Shown here: piece after piece, positions 19,531 to 26,623 of the stretch
How positions within the stretch are numbered: the first letter of the stretch is position 1
Layout: each line of letters opens with the position of its first letter
Source of the DNA: a virus
Strand: one strand, 5' to 3'
Length of the DNA: 26,858 nucleotides
IMG/VR virus record: IMGVR_UViG_3300028394_000274
Span: 1-26,858 of that record
The notes under the pieces: generated by a model
The model's database searches: none
Told to the model about the DNA's origin: nothing
What the model saw: only the letters and a program-made list of their open reading frames with translations
Translations under genes and position numbers: made by a program

Positions 19531-19578
19531 AACTATTCCTTTTTTCAAACTTTTCCCGTATATTTTAAATAATATAAT

Positions 19579-20340
19579 ATGGGAATGAAACAGAAAAATA
19601 AATTTATAATGGATACCGATTGGTTATTTGAAGGTATTTTAGATGCTGAGCAAAAACAATATGTGTTATTAGATTACTTCCAAAAGATGAATAAACATCT
19701 TGAGAGAATGGAGGTTTATCCAATGTTTATTGAACTTTCACTACATTTGGGTAATATACAGACCTTACTTACACAAAACAAAATTTTATATGTTGATAAA
19801 AAATTAACCTCCAATGACGATGAACTAGTGTTATCTGATTTAAAGGTTAAAGACATTCCTATTTTAGATGACGAGGAAGTTATTGAATATCAAAAAATAT
19901 TAAAAAGTAGTCAACCCCAACTACACGACTATTTCAACTTTGCAAAATCAATTTGGAGTATTGTTTTTGATTCTATTGATGTTGTTGTAAAGAAAAACAA
20001 AAACAATCTACAAAGTAAATCAGGTTTTTTTTCATATAAAACCCCTGAGAAAGTGTATGTTTGGCAATACACAACAAGAAAAGTGTATAAAACCAAAGGA
20101 CAAACAAAAACATCATTAAAATTAATTTTTAAAGGTTGTCAGGATAGTTTGACTATACCGGAAATTATCTCTACATTTTCAAAAACATACGAGAAAAACA
20201 AAGAATGTGATTATCCAATCTTTGAAGTGTTTTGTAATGATGTGTTTCCTTTAGAACAAACATTAGTCCCAATCTTTAAAAGAAAAATATTATCATATAT
20301 CAATCAAAACATTAAAATAAATAGAAAATTATTATCATAA
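19579..20340 (+). CDS. Conserved hypothetical protein (253 aa)
   Basis: The protein begins MGMKQKNKFIMDTDWLFEGI and continues with a helical region (YVLLDYFQKMNKHLERMEVY, FIELSLHLGNIQTLLTQ), an acidic linker, and a strand-rich C-terminal half with SGFFSYKTPEKVYVWQYTTR and SLKLIFKGCQDSLTIPEIIS. It is soluble and has no recognised motif. The start at 19579 could also be the second Met (19585); nothing upstream decides between them. Its stop overlaps the ATG of the next small gene by one base, beginning an operon that runs to glutamine synthetase. Function unknown. Confidence 0.7.
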   Translation: MGMKQKNKFIMDTDWLFEGILDAEQKQYVLLDYFQKMNKHLERMEVYPMFIELSLHLGNIQTLLTQNKILYVDKKLTSNDDELVLSDLKVKDIPILDDEEVIEYQKILKSSQPQLHDYFNFAKSIWSIVFDSIDVVVKKNKNNLQSKSGFFSYKTPEKVYVWQYTTRKVYKTKGQTKTSLKLIFKGCQDSLTIPEIISTFSKTYEKNKECDYPIFEVFCNDVFPLEQTLVPIFKRKILSYINQNIKINRKLLS

Positions 20341-20522
20341 TGGACAAAAAACAAATTAAAACCTTAATGGATAAGTTACGACAACCAATCCACATCAGTT
20401 ACATCTCCAAATACATTCTTAGAAAAAATATGGATGAAACCAAAAAACAATTGGATACCTTAATATCTGAAGGGTTTATTAAAGAAAGTAATTTAAGTGA
20501 AGGGTTTTATGTGGCTATCTAA
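20340..20522 (+). CDS. Small winged-helix-like protein
   Basis: The 60 residues MDKKQIKTLMDKLRQPIHIS, then YISKYILRKNMDETKKQLDT and LISEGFIKESNLSEGFYVAI read as a helix-turn-helix with a beta wing: helix 1, a second helix YISKYIL, a recognition-like helix (MDETKKQLDTLISEG) and a wing (FIKE...GFYVAI). This is the pattern of a minimal MarR/ArsR-like winged helix, inferred from spacing. It is co-transcribed with the glutamine synthetase and could be its regulator or a subunit of another complex. It overlaps the flanking genes on both sides (1 and 14 nt). Confidence 0.65.
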   Translation: MDKKQIKTLMDKLRQPIHISYISKYILRKNMDETKKQLDTLISEGFIKESNLSEGFYVAI

Positions 20523-20733
20523 AAAAACACATTATATTGGTGATGATTGTAGTCAAACAATAATTAGGATATTCAAGTATCCAATTATTTTTAATAAATC
20601 ACCATTTAGTTACTCAATCATATTTGGTTCTCCTGGTGAGGGTTTAACTGTAACGACAAATCCATTATTCTTAGTAAGAAATGGATATAAAAAAAGTATT
20701 AAATTAGGTAAATATTATATATCAAAATTATGA
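20509..20733 (+). CDS. Small hypothetical protein preceding glutamine synthetase
   Basis: From ATG 20509 it encodes 74 residues beginning MWLSKKTHYIGDDCSQTIIR; a GTG at 20497 would add four more. The body is strand-rich and aromatic (SPFSYSIIFGSPGEGLTVTT, NPLFLVRNGYKKSIKLGKYY). No known motif. It overlaps the winged-helix gene by 14 nt and the glutamine synthetase start by 4 nt (ATGA), so its translation is tied to both. The role is unknown, but the nesting argues that it is a real gene. Confidence 0.6.
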   Translation: MWLSKKTHYIGDDCSQTIIRIFKYPIIFNKSPFSYSIIFGSPGEGLTVTTNPLFLVRNGYKKSIKLGKYYISKL

Positions 20734-21842
20734 AGATTCGTTTAGAGTATATTTGGTTGGACGGTTATAAACCGGAACCAAATTTAAGAAGTAAAATTAA
20801 AATTGTTGACACATTACCAAAAGAGGTTAGTGATATCCCTGCGTGGGGATTTGATGGTAGCTCAACTATGCAAGCCGAAGGATTCTCTTCAGATTGTTAT
20901 CTTAAACCTGTTAGAATGTATAAAAAAGGTAATACTAATTTGGTTTATGTTTTATGTGAGGTGTTGAATAAAGACAATCAACCACACAAAACTAACGACA
21001 GAAGTAAATTAGGTAATGAAGACACCGATTTTTGGGTTGGGTTTGAGCAAGAATACTTTATTCGTTCAGGACACAACAAGGATATATTGGGGTTTGAAAG
21101 AAGTAGTAATGTTGAACCACAAGGTAAATACTATTGTGGTGTTGGTGGACAAATAGTAGGTAGAGAGTTAAGTGATGAGCATTTGGATTATTGTCTTGAC
21201 TTGGGTATCAATGTTGAAGGAACTAACGCTGAGGTTGCATTAGGACAATGGGAATATCAAATATTCTCCAAAGGTAAATTAGCTGCGGCTGATGACTTAT
21301 GGATGTCGCGTTACATCTTACATAAACTAGCCGAGAAAAGAGGTTATTCAATTGAACTTCATCCAAAACCAATTATATGGGGTGAGTGGAATGGTTCAGG
21401 ATTACATACAAACTTCTCAAACAAAAAGATGAGAGAAGTAGGTGGTGAGAGTTATTTTAAATCAATCTTCAATTCATTTGAGACAAGAAAAGAACTTCAC
21501 ATTGACAACTATGGTTCAGATAATCATTTAAGGTTAACTGGTAAATTTGAAACACAATCAATAGATAAATTTAGTTGGGGTGTATCAGATAGAGGTGCGT
21601 CTATTAGAGTTCCTAAATCAGTTGGTGAAACTTGGAAAGGTTACCTTGAGGATAGAAGACCATCATCAAATGCTAACCCATATAAAGTTATTGGTGTTAT
21701 CTATGACGCATTGACTTTCGCAGACCAATTAGAAACAACCATTCACGCAATGTATGGTGACGTGGATACATCAAAAATAAAAGAACAATTCTCAGGGATT
21801 ATGTCTGATGAAGAATTATTAGGTGAATATAGAGAAGAATAG
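20730..21842 (+). CDS. Glutamine synthetase, type II-like (GSII)
   Basis: The enzyme makes glutamine from glutamate, ammonia and ATP. The 370-residue protein, close to GSII length and shorter than GSI, keeps the key motifs in order: WGFDGSST (39-46), GFEQEYF (104-110, metal-binding Glu), YYCGVGG (134-140), GQWEYQI (172-178), NGSGLHTNFS (221-230, ammonium/ATP site with His), SDRGASIRVPK (286-296), EDRRPSSNANPY (307-318). The set looks catalytically intact. No adenylylation domain is present, as in GSII. It is last in a four-gene operon (19579 on) with a winged-helix-like gene. A complete GS in a phage-like context is rare; supply of glutamine for nucleotide synthesis is a plausible purpose. 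Confidence 0.93.
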   Translation: MKIRLEYIWLDGYKPEPNLRSKIKIVDTLPKEVSDIPAWGFDGSSTMQAEGFSSDCYLKPVRMYKKGNTNLVYVLCEVLNKDNQPHKTNDRSKLGNEDTDFWVGFEQEYFIRSGHNKDILGFERSSNVEPQGKYYCGVGGQIVGRELSDEHLDYCLDLGINVEGTNAEVALGQWEYQIFSKGKLAAADDLWMSRYILHKLAEKRGYSIELHPKPIIWGEWNGSGLHTNFSNKKMREVGGESYFKSIFNSFETRKELHIDNYGSDNHLRLTGKFETQSIDKFSWGVSDRGASIRVPKSVGETWKGYLEDRRPSSNANPYKVIGVIYDALTFADQLETTIHAMYGDVDTSKIKEQFSGIMSDEELLGEYREE

Positions 21843-21843
21843 T

Positions 21844-21882
21844 ATGTCAGAAAATAAAGAAATTTTCGTAGTGTGGTGTTAA
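21844..21882 (+). pseudogene. Remnant 5' end of the DUF3310 gene
   Basis: ATG TCA GAA AAT AAA GAA AT reads MSENKE and then runs into a stop after 12 codons (IFVVWC, TAA). The DUF3310 gene at 22617 also starts MSENKE, from ATG AGT GAA AAT AAA GAA AT; 17 of the first 20 bases are identical. The remnant begins one base after the glutamine synthetase stop, the usual spacing here, which suggests the original start before the HNH gene arrived. Confidence 0.6.
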
Positions 21883-21896
21883 AATCGTAATATGGT

Positions 21897-21905
21897 GATA
21901 TTTAT
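21897..21905 (+). promoter_or_regulatory. ATATTTAT-type putative phage promoter for the HNH gene
   Basis: GATATTTATTGGTA matches the copy at 16598 over 14 bases. The ATG of the HNH gene follows 14 nt later (21920). Confidence 0.5.
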
Positions 21906-21919
21906 TGGTAAAGAATATT

Positions 21920-22624
21920 ATGAAACAACTTGAACTAAAAATTGGTGATAAATTTAATTATTGGACAATCTTATCTGTTTCTGATTTTGTCAGTAAAAAA
22001 GGTGAAAAATACTATAATTGTGCTTGTGAATGTGGTACAATTAGAGATGTTAGAGGTAGTAATCTAAATAAAGGAACTTCAAAATCTTGTGGATGTTTTG
22101 TTAAAGAGACTATGTCAAAATTAAAAAGGATTGATATTGAGGGTCAACAATTTGGTAAACTAACCCCAATAAAAAGAGTCCCGTATAAAAATAGTAAACA
22201 TTTGAATCATTGGTTATGTCAATGTGATTGTGGAAATGAAGTGATTGCTCCTACTGCAGGTCTTAGAAATGGTAAACATACTTCGTGTGGTTGCGGTAGA
22301 AAAGGTAGTGAAAATCATAATTGGAAGGGTGGTACAATAAAAACTCCTCAAGGATATGTGTTAAAACATAATCCTGAACATCCAAATAGTAATCCTAATG
22401 GATATGTTAGAGAACATAGATTAGTTATGGAAGAAATGATTGGTCGTTATTTAGAACCTAATGAGGAAGTACATCACAAAAATGGTATTAGAGACGATAA
22501 TTCTCCGGATAATTTGGAATTATGGGTAAAGTCACAACCTCCGGGACAAAGAGTTGACGATATGGTTATTTTTTGTTATAATTTCTTAAAAAAATATAAA
22601 TCAAATTTATTAAAAAATGAGTGA
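21920..22624 (+). CDS. HNH homing-type endonuclease with Cys-rich DNA-binding modules
   Basis: The start is ATG 21920 (MKQLELKIGDKFNYWTILSV); a TTG at 21905 lies inside the promoter-like motif. Residues about 1-60 and 65-125 are two copies of a module with KIGDKFNYWTIL / GQQFGKLTPIKR, followed by CACECG...SCGC and CQCDCG...SCGC, a Cys pattern common in phage HNH proteins and likely DNA binding. The nuclease part has REHRLVMEEMIGRYL, EEVHHKNGIRDDNSPDNLEL, the canonical HNH His-His-Asn block. It overlaps the next gene by 8 nt and separates it from a duplicate of its own 5' end, so it looks like a recent insertion. Confidence 0.85.
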   Translation: MKQLELKIGDKFNYWTILSVSDFVSKKGEKYYNCACECGTIRDVRGSNLNKGTSKSCGCFVKETMSKLKRIDIEGQQFGKLTPIKRVPYKNSKHLNHWLCQCDCGNEVIAPTAGLRNGKHTSCGCGRKGSENHNWKGGTIKTPQGYVLKHNPEHPNSNPNGYVREHRLVMEEMIGRYLEPNEEVHHKNGIRDDNSPDNLELWVKSQPPGQRVDDMVIFCYNFLKKYKSNLLKNE

Positions 22625-22856
22625 AAATAAAGAAATGGTTAATCACCCTAGTCATTACCAATTTGGGGATGATAAAACTTATGAGGTGGTTAATGTATGC
22701 GAAGCTTGGGGTCTCGATAAAGATGCTTACATCTTCAACGTAGTTAAATATGTTGCGAGAGCGGGTAAGAAAGATACTGATAAAGAACTTCAGGATATGA
22801 AAAAAGCGTTGTGGTATTTGAATCGTAAAATTGAGAGACTTGAAAGTAACAGTTGA
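22617..22856 (+). CDS. DUF3310 protein
   Basis: The 79 residues include MVNHPSHYQFGD (7-18), YEVVNVCEAWGLDKDAYIFN and VKYVARAGKKDTDKELQDMK, KALWYLNRKIERL. These are the hallmark of DUF3310, a small phage family sometimes annotated as nucleotide kinase and structurally recalling MazG-like helical pyrophosphohydrolases. It probably acts in nucleotide metabolism; the activity is not established. The protein appears complete despite the HNH insertion in front of it, because an equivalent start (MSENKEM) is present after the insert. It overlaps the next gene by about 17 nt. Confidence 0.85.
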   Translation: MSENKEMVNHPSHYQFGDDKTYEVVNVCEAWGLDKDAYIFNVVKYVARAGKKDTDKELQDMKKALWYLNRKIERLESNS

Positions 22857-23142
22857 TATTGATGAATACGCAGAAGGTGCGGTTCTATTGGATGGGTTAG
22901 AGGGTGCTATAATTGGGATTGTAGAGGACTTTGGTTCTCCGGGAAGAAAGATGTTATATTCCAAACAAGGAATATTAAATATACTACAAGAAAGAGACCT
23001 AATGACTATGGGTGAAGCAGAAGAGTTTTACGATTATAATATATTAGGGTTACACGCAGGTGAGCAGAACGCAGTGTTCTTAGATTTAGAAATTACACCA
23101 ATAAAAAAAGAAGATGGTTGGGAATACCAATTAAAAGAGTAA
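22840..23142 (+). CDS. Small conserved phage protein, TTG start
   Basis: I place the start at TTG 22840 (MKVTVDIDEYAEGAVLLDGL, 100 residues); a TTG at 22831 is the only earlier option and no ATG precedes the conserved part. The protein contains LEGAIIGIVEDFGSPGRKML, YSKQGILNILQERDLMTMGE and EAEEFYDYNILGLHAGEQNA. The order (DG.E.AIIG..., YS...IL..L..RD.M...EA.E...YN..G...GE..) is one I associate with widespread small phage proteins of unknown function. The overlap with DUF3310 and the 1-nt gap to the methyltransferase make it part of one operon. Confidence 0.7.
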   Translation: MKVTVDIDEYAEGAVLLDGLEGAIIGIVEDFGSPGRKMLYSKQGILNILQERDLMTMGEAEEFYDYNILGLHAGEQNAVFLDLEITPIKKEDGWEYQLKE

Positions 23143-23143
23143 T

Positions 23144-24007
23144 ATGATAGAAACAGGAAAGATTATAAATGGTGATTGTATTGAGGTAATGAAAACATTT
23201 CCTGAAGGTTCAATTGATTTAATAGTAACATCACCACCATATAACGTAAACATTGCGTATGATGTTCATAAGGATGATTTACCAATGGATGAATATTACG
23301 AATGGACAAAGGATTGGTTAAGAGAAGCATTGAGAGTATTAAAAGATGATGGTAGAATTGCTGTGAATGTTCCAAATGAATTGAATGTTCAAGAAAGAGG
23401 TGGAAGGATATTATTTGTTGCTGAGTTTTGGATGATGATGAAAGAAGTTGGGTTTAAGTTTAGTGGATTAGTTGACCTTACAGAAGATAGTCCTCATAGA
23501 GTTAGACAGACAGCTTGGGGTTCTTGGATGAGTGCTTCGGCACCTTATGTTTATAATCCAAAAGAATGTATCATTTTGGCTTATAAGAAAAGTAGTAAAA
23601 AATTATCTAAAGGGGTTTCACAATGGTTAGGAACTCCAACTGAGGTTACTACTGAAGATGGTAAGGTTAAAAACAAAATGGTTTATCAAGACGAAGATAA
23701 GAAAGAGTTTATGAACTTGGTGTTTGGAAGATGGGAATATTTTGCGGATACTAGGTCATTAACTAAAGCCACATTCTCAATGGATATCCCATCAAAGGCA
23801 ATTAAAATATTATCGTATAAGAATGACATAGTTCTTGACCCTTTTATGGGAAGCGGAACATCGGCCTTCGCAGCAGAATTATTAGATAGACGATGGATTG
23901 GGATTGAGGTGTCTCCGGATTATACAGAGATTGCTCGGAAAAGAGTTCAAGTGTTAATTGATGAACGAAAACAAACAAAATTAGAATTAAATGAAGAGGT
24001 GTTATAA
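23144..24007 (+). CDS. N4-cytosine/N6-adenine DNA methyltransferase (beta class)
   Basis: The 287-residue enzyme has the catalytic motif TSPPYN (29-34) near the N terminus and the SAM-binding motif LDPFMGSGTS (231-240) near the C terminus. That is the beta-class order, opposite to the Dam-like enzyme at 11154. Additional blocks are NGDCIEVMKTFPEGSIDLIV (9-28) and RWIGIEVSPDY (250-260). SPPY allows either N4-cytosine or N6-adenine methylation. There is no restriction partner, so an orphan protective methylase is likely. The motif I region (GGAAGCGGAACATCGGCC) is unusually G/C-rich for this window. A terminator hairpin overlaps the 3' end. Confidence 0.92.
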   Translation: MIETGKIINGDCIEVMKTFPEGSIDLIVTSPPYNVNIAYDVHKDDLPMDEYYEWTKDWLREALRVLKDDGRIAVNVPNELNVQERGGRILFVAEFWMMMKEVGFKFSGLVDLTEDSPHRVRQTAWGSWMSASAPYVYNPKECIILAYKKSSKKLSKGVSQWLGTPTEVTTEDGKVKNKMVYQDEDKKEFMNLVFGRWEYFADTRSLTKATFSMDIPSKAIKILSYKNDIVLDPFMGSGTSAFAAELLDRRWIGIEVSPDYTEIARKRVQVLIDERKQTKLELNEEVL

Positions 24008-24020
24008 CCTCTTTTTTATT
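23994..24020 (+). terminator. Intrinsic terminator overlapping the methyltransferase stop
   Basis: AAGAGGT / ACCTCTT (7 bp) with loop GTTATA is followed by a T-rich tract. The stem includes the last codons and stop of the methyltransferase. Confidence 0.88.
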
Positions 24021-24026
24021 TTCAGT

Positions 24027-24035
24027 ATATTTATA
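24027..24035 (+). promoter_or_regulatory. ATATTTATA-type putative phage promoter
   Basis: GTATATTTATAACTAAAAC lies just behind the terminator and 15 nt before the ATG at 24051, closely matching the spacing at 6172 and 12084. Confidence 0.55.
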
Positions 24036-24050
24036 ACTAAAACAAACACT

Positions 24051-24404
24051 ATGACAAAAAGATTTATAATTTCAGAGGAAGAAAGAAGTGATATTCGTGC
24101 TAAATATGGTTTAGTTAATGAACAAATGAATCGACAACAAGCGGTTGATGTTCAAATGAGAACAATTAAACCTGAAATGGGGGGTAAATATTGTTTTGGT
24201 GACCCAAAACGAATCCAATCATTATATGGTTATAATGTTAAACTATATAAAGTTAAATCAGGTGATACATTGAGTGATATTGCGTCAAAATACCCGGGAG
24301 TTGCAAGTGTTGATGAAATTATATCAACAAATAAAAGTTGTAATTTGAGTAAAGGTCTTAAAGGTGGTGATGTTATTGCGATTACTATCTTACCTTCAAT
24401 GTAA
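24051..24404 (+). CDS. LysM-domain protein with N-terminal tag
   Basis: The start is ATG 24051, directly behind the promoter motif; a frame beginning at 23991 would overlap the methyltransferase and terminator. The first 27 residues (MTKRFIISEEERSDIRAKYG LVNEQMN) resemble the other tags, ending in VNEQ. Residues 66-112 are a LysM domain (YKVKSGDTLSDIASKYPGVA, then DEIISTNKSCNLSKGLKGGD), which binds the glycan of peptidoglycan. There is no signal peptide. A tagged, glycan-binding protein fits a virion component acting at the wall during entry, or a lysis helper. It is followed one base later by the tagged DHH protein. Confidence 0.8.
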   Translation: MTKRFIISEEERSDIRAKYGLVNEQMNRQQAVDVQMRTIKPEMGGKYCFGDPKRIQSLYGYNVKLYKVKSGDTLSDIASKYPGVASVDEIISTNKSCNLSKGLKGGDVIAITILPSM

Positions 24405-24405
24405 T

Positions 24406-25812
24406 ATGAAAAAACTTATAACCGAAAGTGGATTAAGAGACATTAACGCTCTTGCTAAAAGATACCCTAAAGCTGAAATATATTTTCACCAAGATTTAGA
24501 TGGTGTCACTACGGCTATTGCGATGAAACAATACCTTGAGAACAATGGTATTAAAGTAGTTGGGTCTCATATTATCCAATATGGTGATAAAGAGTTTGCT
24601 GTAAAGAAGAATGACGCCAAAGGGGATGTGATGCCTGTATTAGTAGATTTTGCTCACGGAAAACCAATGTTTGTGATTCACACAGACCACCACGATAGAC
24701 AAGCAGGTGCTGAAGATACTAAATCAACCTCATTTAGAAGTTCTCGTTCAAATGTTGAAACCATCTCTCAGGTAGTTTCTCCAAAAGAATTATTCCCATC
24801 CTCAGATATATTACTAATATCTACTGTTGATTCGGCAAACTATGCTTCTAACAACATTTCAGTTGATGAAGTAATTTCTTATTTGTTTAGATTAGATAAA
24901 GATAAGTCATTAGAAAAAAATAAAATGTTAATGGGGTTAGTTGTTAATAAACTATTATTAGCATTTAAAAACAAGCCAGGTTTCTTAGAAACTTTGGTTA
25001 TGGATTGTACTCCATCTTTATTAAACATACTTCATACCATTAAAAAAATAATGGTTGAGAAAGGTTACGCTAAACCGGAACAACTTGAAGTGAATAAAGA
25101 TGAGTATGTTAAATCAATGCAAGACAATCCTAATGTTAAAGTATTGGGTAACATCATAGTTCAATACGGTGGTGGGTCAATGTTTAAACCAGGTTCATAC
25201 GATAGATATACACCATTTAAAAATAATCCGGAGGCTGACTTTATAGTTATTGCTTGGCCGTTAGGGTTAGTACAAGCATCTTGTAATCCATTCAAAAGTG
25301 AGCGTCAACTAAAAGGTGTAAATTTAGGTGAGATTGCTCAAGAAGTATTATCAAAATGGGAAGGTCAATTAAAACAAAGAGAGATATCTCTTTCAACAAT
25401 CAAGTGGATTTCAGAATCATCAAAAGATTTTAATTCGGAATCAACAGGATTTACATTCAAAGATTTTGTTGCTTTATATGGTAAGGAATTTAAAAATATG
25501 GAAAATGGTAAGGAGAAGTTAATCCACATTGGTGAGATGATGGAAATGCCTTTTTCTGAGTTACCTGAAGAACATAGAAAAATGTTAGATGATATTAATG
25601 TAAATGCTTGGGACTTTATTCAAGCAAATAGTGGGGGACACAAATGTATTACAAATATATCAGGGTTAAACTTTATGGGTAGAAGTACCAGACCACCTCA
25701 AAATAGTGGTGGATATAATAGAGAATCGGAAGATATTCCTTATATTAAGTTTACCAAAATGATTCAGAATGAGTTTGTGAAATTATTACAGGAGAAGATA
25801 AATCAATCGTAG
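24406..25812 (+). CDS. DHH-family phosphoesterase with N-terminal tag
   Basis: The start is ATG 24406 (MKKLITESGLRDINALAKRY), one base after the LysM gene; the longer frame from 24364 overlaps it. The 468 residues contain the DHH signature set: IYFHQDLDGVTTA (25-37, motif I), HTDHHDRQ (92-99, motif III with DHH 94-96), a later Asp (STVDSANYAS, D142), and a C-terminal GGH (SGGHKCITNISGL, 409-421) typical of DHHA1-type substrate binding. The family includes NrnA/RecJ-like nanoRNases, RecJ nucleases and cyclic-dinucleotide phosphodiesterases. It could degrade short RNA, DNA ends or a signalling/antiphage cyclic nucleotide; the sequence does not choose. The tag resembles those of other proteins here. 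Confidence 0.82.
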   Translation: MKKLITESGLRDINALAKRYPKAEIYFHQDLDGVTTAIAMKQYLENNGIKVVGSHIIQYGDKEFAVKKNDAKGDVMPVLVDFAHGKPMFVIHTDHHDRQAGAEDTKSTSFRSSRSNVETISQVVSPKELFPSSDILLISTVDSANYASNNISVDEVISYLFRLDKDKSLEKNKMLMGLVVNKLLLAFKNKPGFLETLVMDCTPSLLNILHTIKKIMVEKGYAKPEQLEVNKDEYVKSMQDNPNVKVLGNIIVQYGGGSMFKPGSYDRYTPFKNNPEADFIVIAWPLGLVQASCNPFKSERQLKGVNLGEIAQEVLSKWEGQLKQREISLSTIKWISESSKDFNSESTGFTFKDFVALYGKEFKNMENGKEKLIHIGEMMEMPFSELPEEHRKMLDDINVNAWDFIQANSGGHKCITNISGLNFMGRSTRPPQNSGGYNRESEDIPYIKFTKMIQNEFVKLLQEKINQS

Positions 25813-26150
25813 TGAATAACTTTATCACCGGATTTAATACCTAATTTTTTACAGGTTCCACCTTGAAGTTCAAGTATCATATCACTTTCACCACAATAGT
25901 TTCTACAATCTTTGGTTTTACAAGGGGGACAGTTGTGGTGAATTTTTGTTATAACATCATCTTCAATCATAATGATATCCAATGAGATGATGCAATTCTT
26001 CATCCAAAAGCAGTGTTGACCTTCGGACATAATAAATAACATACCATTAAAGGTATCGTCAAATCTTTTGTTCATCATACCTTGACTAGTGTCTTTGGAT
26101 GAGATAACAGTTTTGACTTTGAATTTATTTTTGTTTATAGTTAATTCCAT
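25803..26150 (-). CDS. DUF192 protein with Cys cluster
   Basis: The start is ATG 26150 (MELTINKNKFKVKTVISSKD); the longer frame to 26168 begins inside the promoter-like motif. The 115-residue protein fits DUF192: SQGMMNKRF (22-30), NGMLFIMSEGQHCFWMKN (35-52), CIISLDIIMIED, a variable region, and DMILELQGGTCKKLGIKSGD. In place of the usual loop it has four Cys (C74, C77, C82, C86; NCPPCKTKDCRNYC), a possible metal site. Bacterial DUF192 proteins are often exported, but no signal peptide is present here. Its 3' end overlaps the DHH gene by 10 nt, tail to tail. Function unknown. Confidence 0.82.
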   Translation of the reverse strand: MELTINKNKFKVKTVISSKDTSQGMMNKRFDDTFNGMLFIMSEGQHCFWMKNCIISLDIIMIEDDVITKIHHNCPPCKTKDCRNYCGESDMILELQGGTCKKLGIKSGDKVIHYD

Positions 26151-26155
26151 ATACT

Positions 26156-26164
26156 TATAAATAC
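26156..26164. promoter_or_regulatory. TATTTATA motif in a 29-nt divergent intergenic region
   Basis: On the minus strand GTATTTATAAGTATATG puts the motif 6 nt before the DUF192 ATG. On the plus strand it reads TATAAATA, the T4 late-promoter box, 16-17 nt before the Nudix ATG. It could serve one or both genes. Confidence 0.45.
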
Positions 26165-26179
26165 ACAAAAAAATATAAA

Positions 26180-26602
26180 ATGAAACAAGTAAAACGATAT
26201 TCCGGTGTAATTGTCAAATGTGGTGATGAGGTATTACTATGTAAAAGAAACGCTACGGGTAGTTTGCCGGGACAATGGAGTATTCCTGGTGGTCATTTAG
26301 AAAAAGATGAGCATCCAATGGATGGTATTCAAAGAGAATTTAAAGAAGAAACTGACTATACATTAGACAATGATTTAAAATTAGTTGGATTTGTTAAAAG
26401 ATATAATCGCGATGGTTCCGAGATTAAAGGGTTAATGTATGTATTTTTAATGGAGACAGACGAGAAGATAAATCCTGACTTAGAAAATGCTTTTGATGGC
26501 GATGAACACTCTCAGTGTGGATACTTTGACCTTGAAAATCTACCATTTGAAGATGAAAACGACCAATTATGTAAATTAATTACAAGAATCTTAAAAAAAT
26601 AA
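26180..26602 (+). CDS. Nudix hydrolase
   Basis: Nudix enzymes hydrolyse nucleoside diphosphates linked to another group, such as modified dNTPs, NADH, sugar nucleotides or capped RNA. The 140-residue protein has a good Nudix box, GHLEKDEHPMDGIQREFKEE (38-57), matching GX5EX7REUXEE, with the last Gly replaced by Asp (D59). The front part is VSG-like (RYSGVIVKCGDEVLLCKRNA), similar to MutT/ADP-ribose types. The substrate cannot be told. Divergent from the DUF192 gene, it shares a 29-nt intergenic region with it. The downstream region has no terminator before the next motif. Confidence 0.9.
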   Translation: MKQVKRYSGVIVKCGDEVLLCKRNATGSLPGQWSIPGGHLEKDEHPMDGIQREFKEETDYTLDNDLKLVGFVKRYNRDGSEIKGLMYVFLMETDEKINPDLENAFDGDEHSQCGYFDLENLPFEDENDQLCKLITRILKK

Positions 26603-26623
26603 TGACTTTTCTAATTTTACAAT

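Noticed and set aside
22566-22964. Minus-strand ORF of 132 residues, Ile/Phe/Ser-rich
   Set aside because: It lies opposite the DUF3310 gene and its neighbour, both of which have recognisable or conserved-looking protein sequence.
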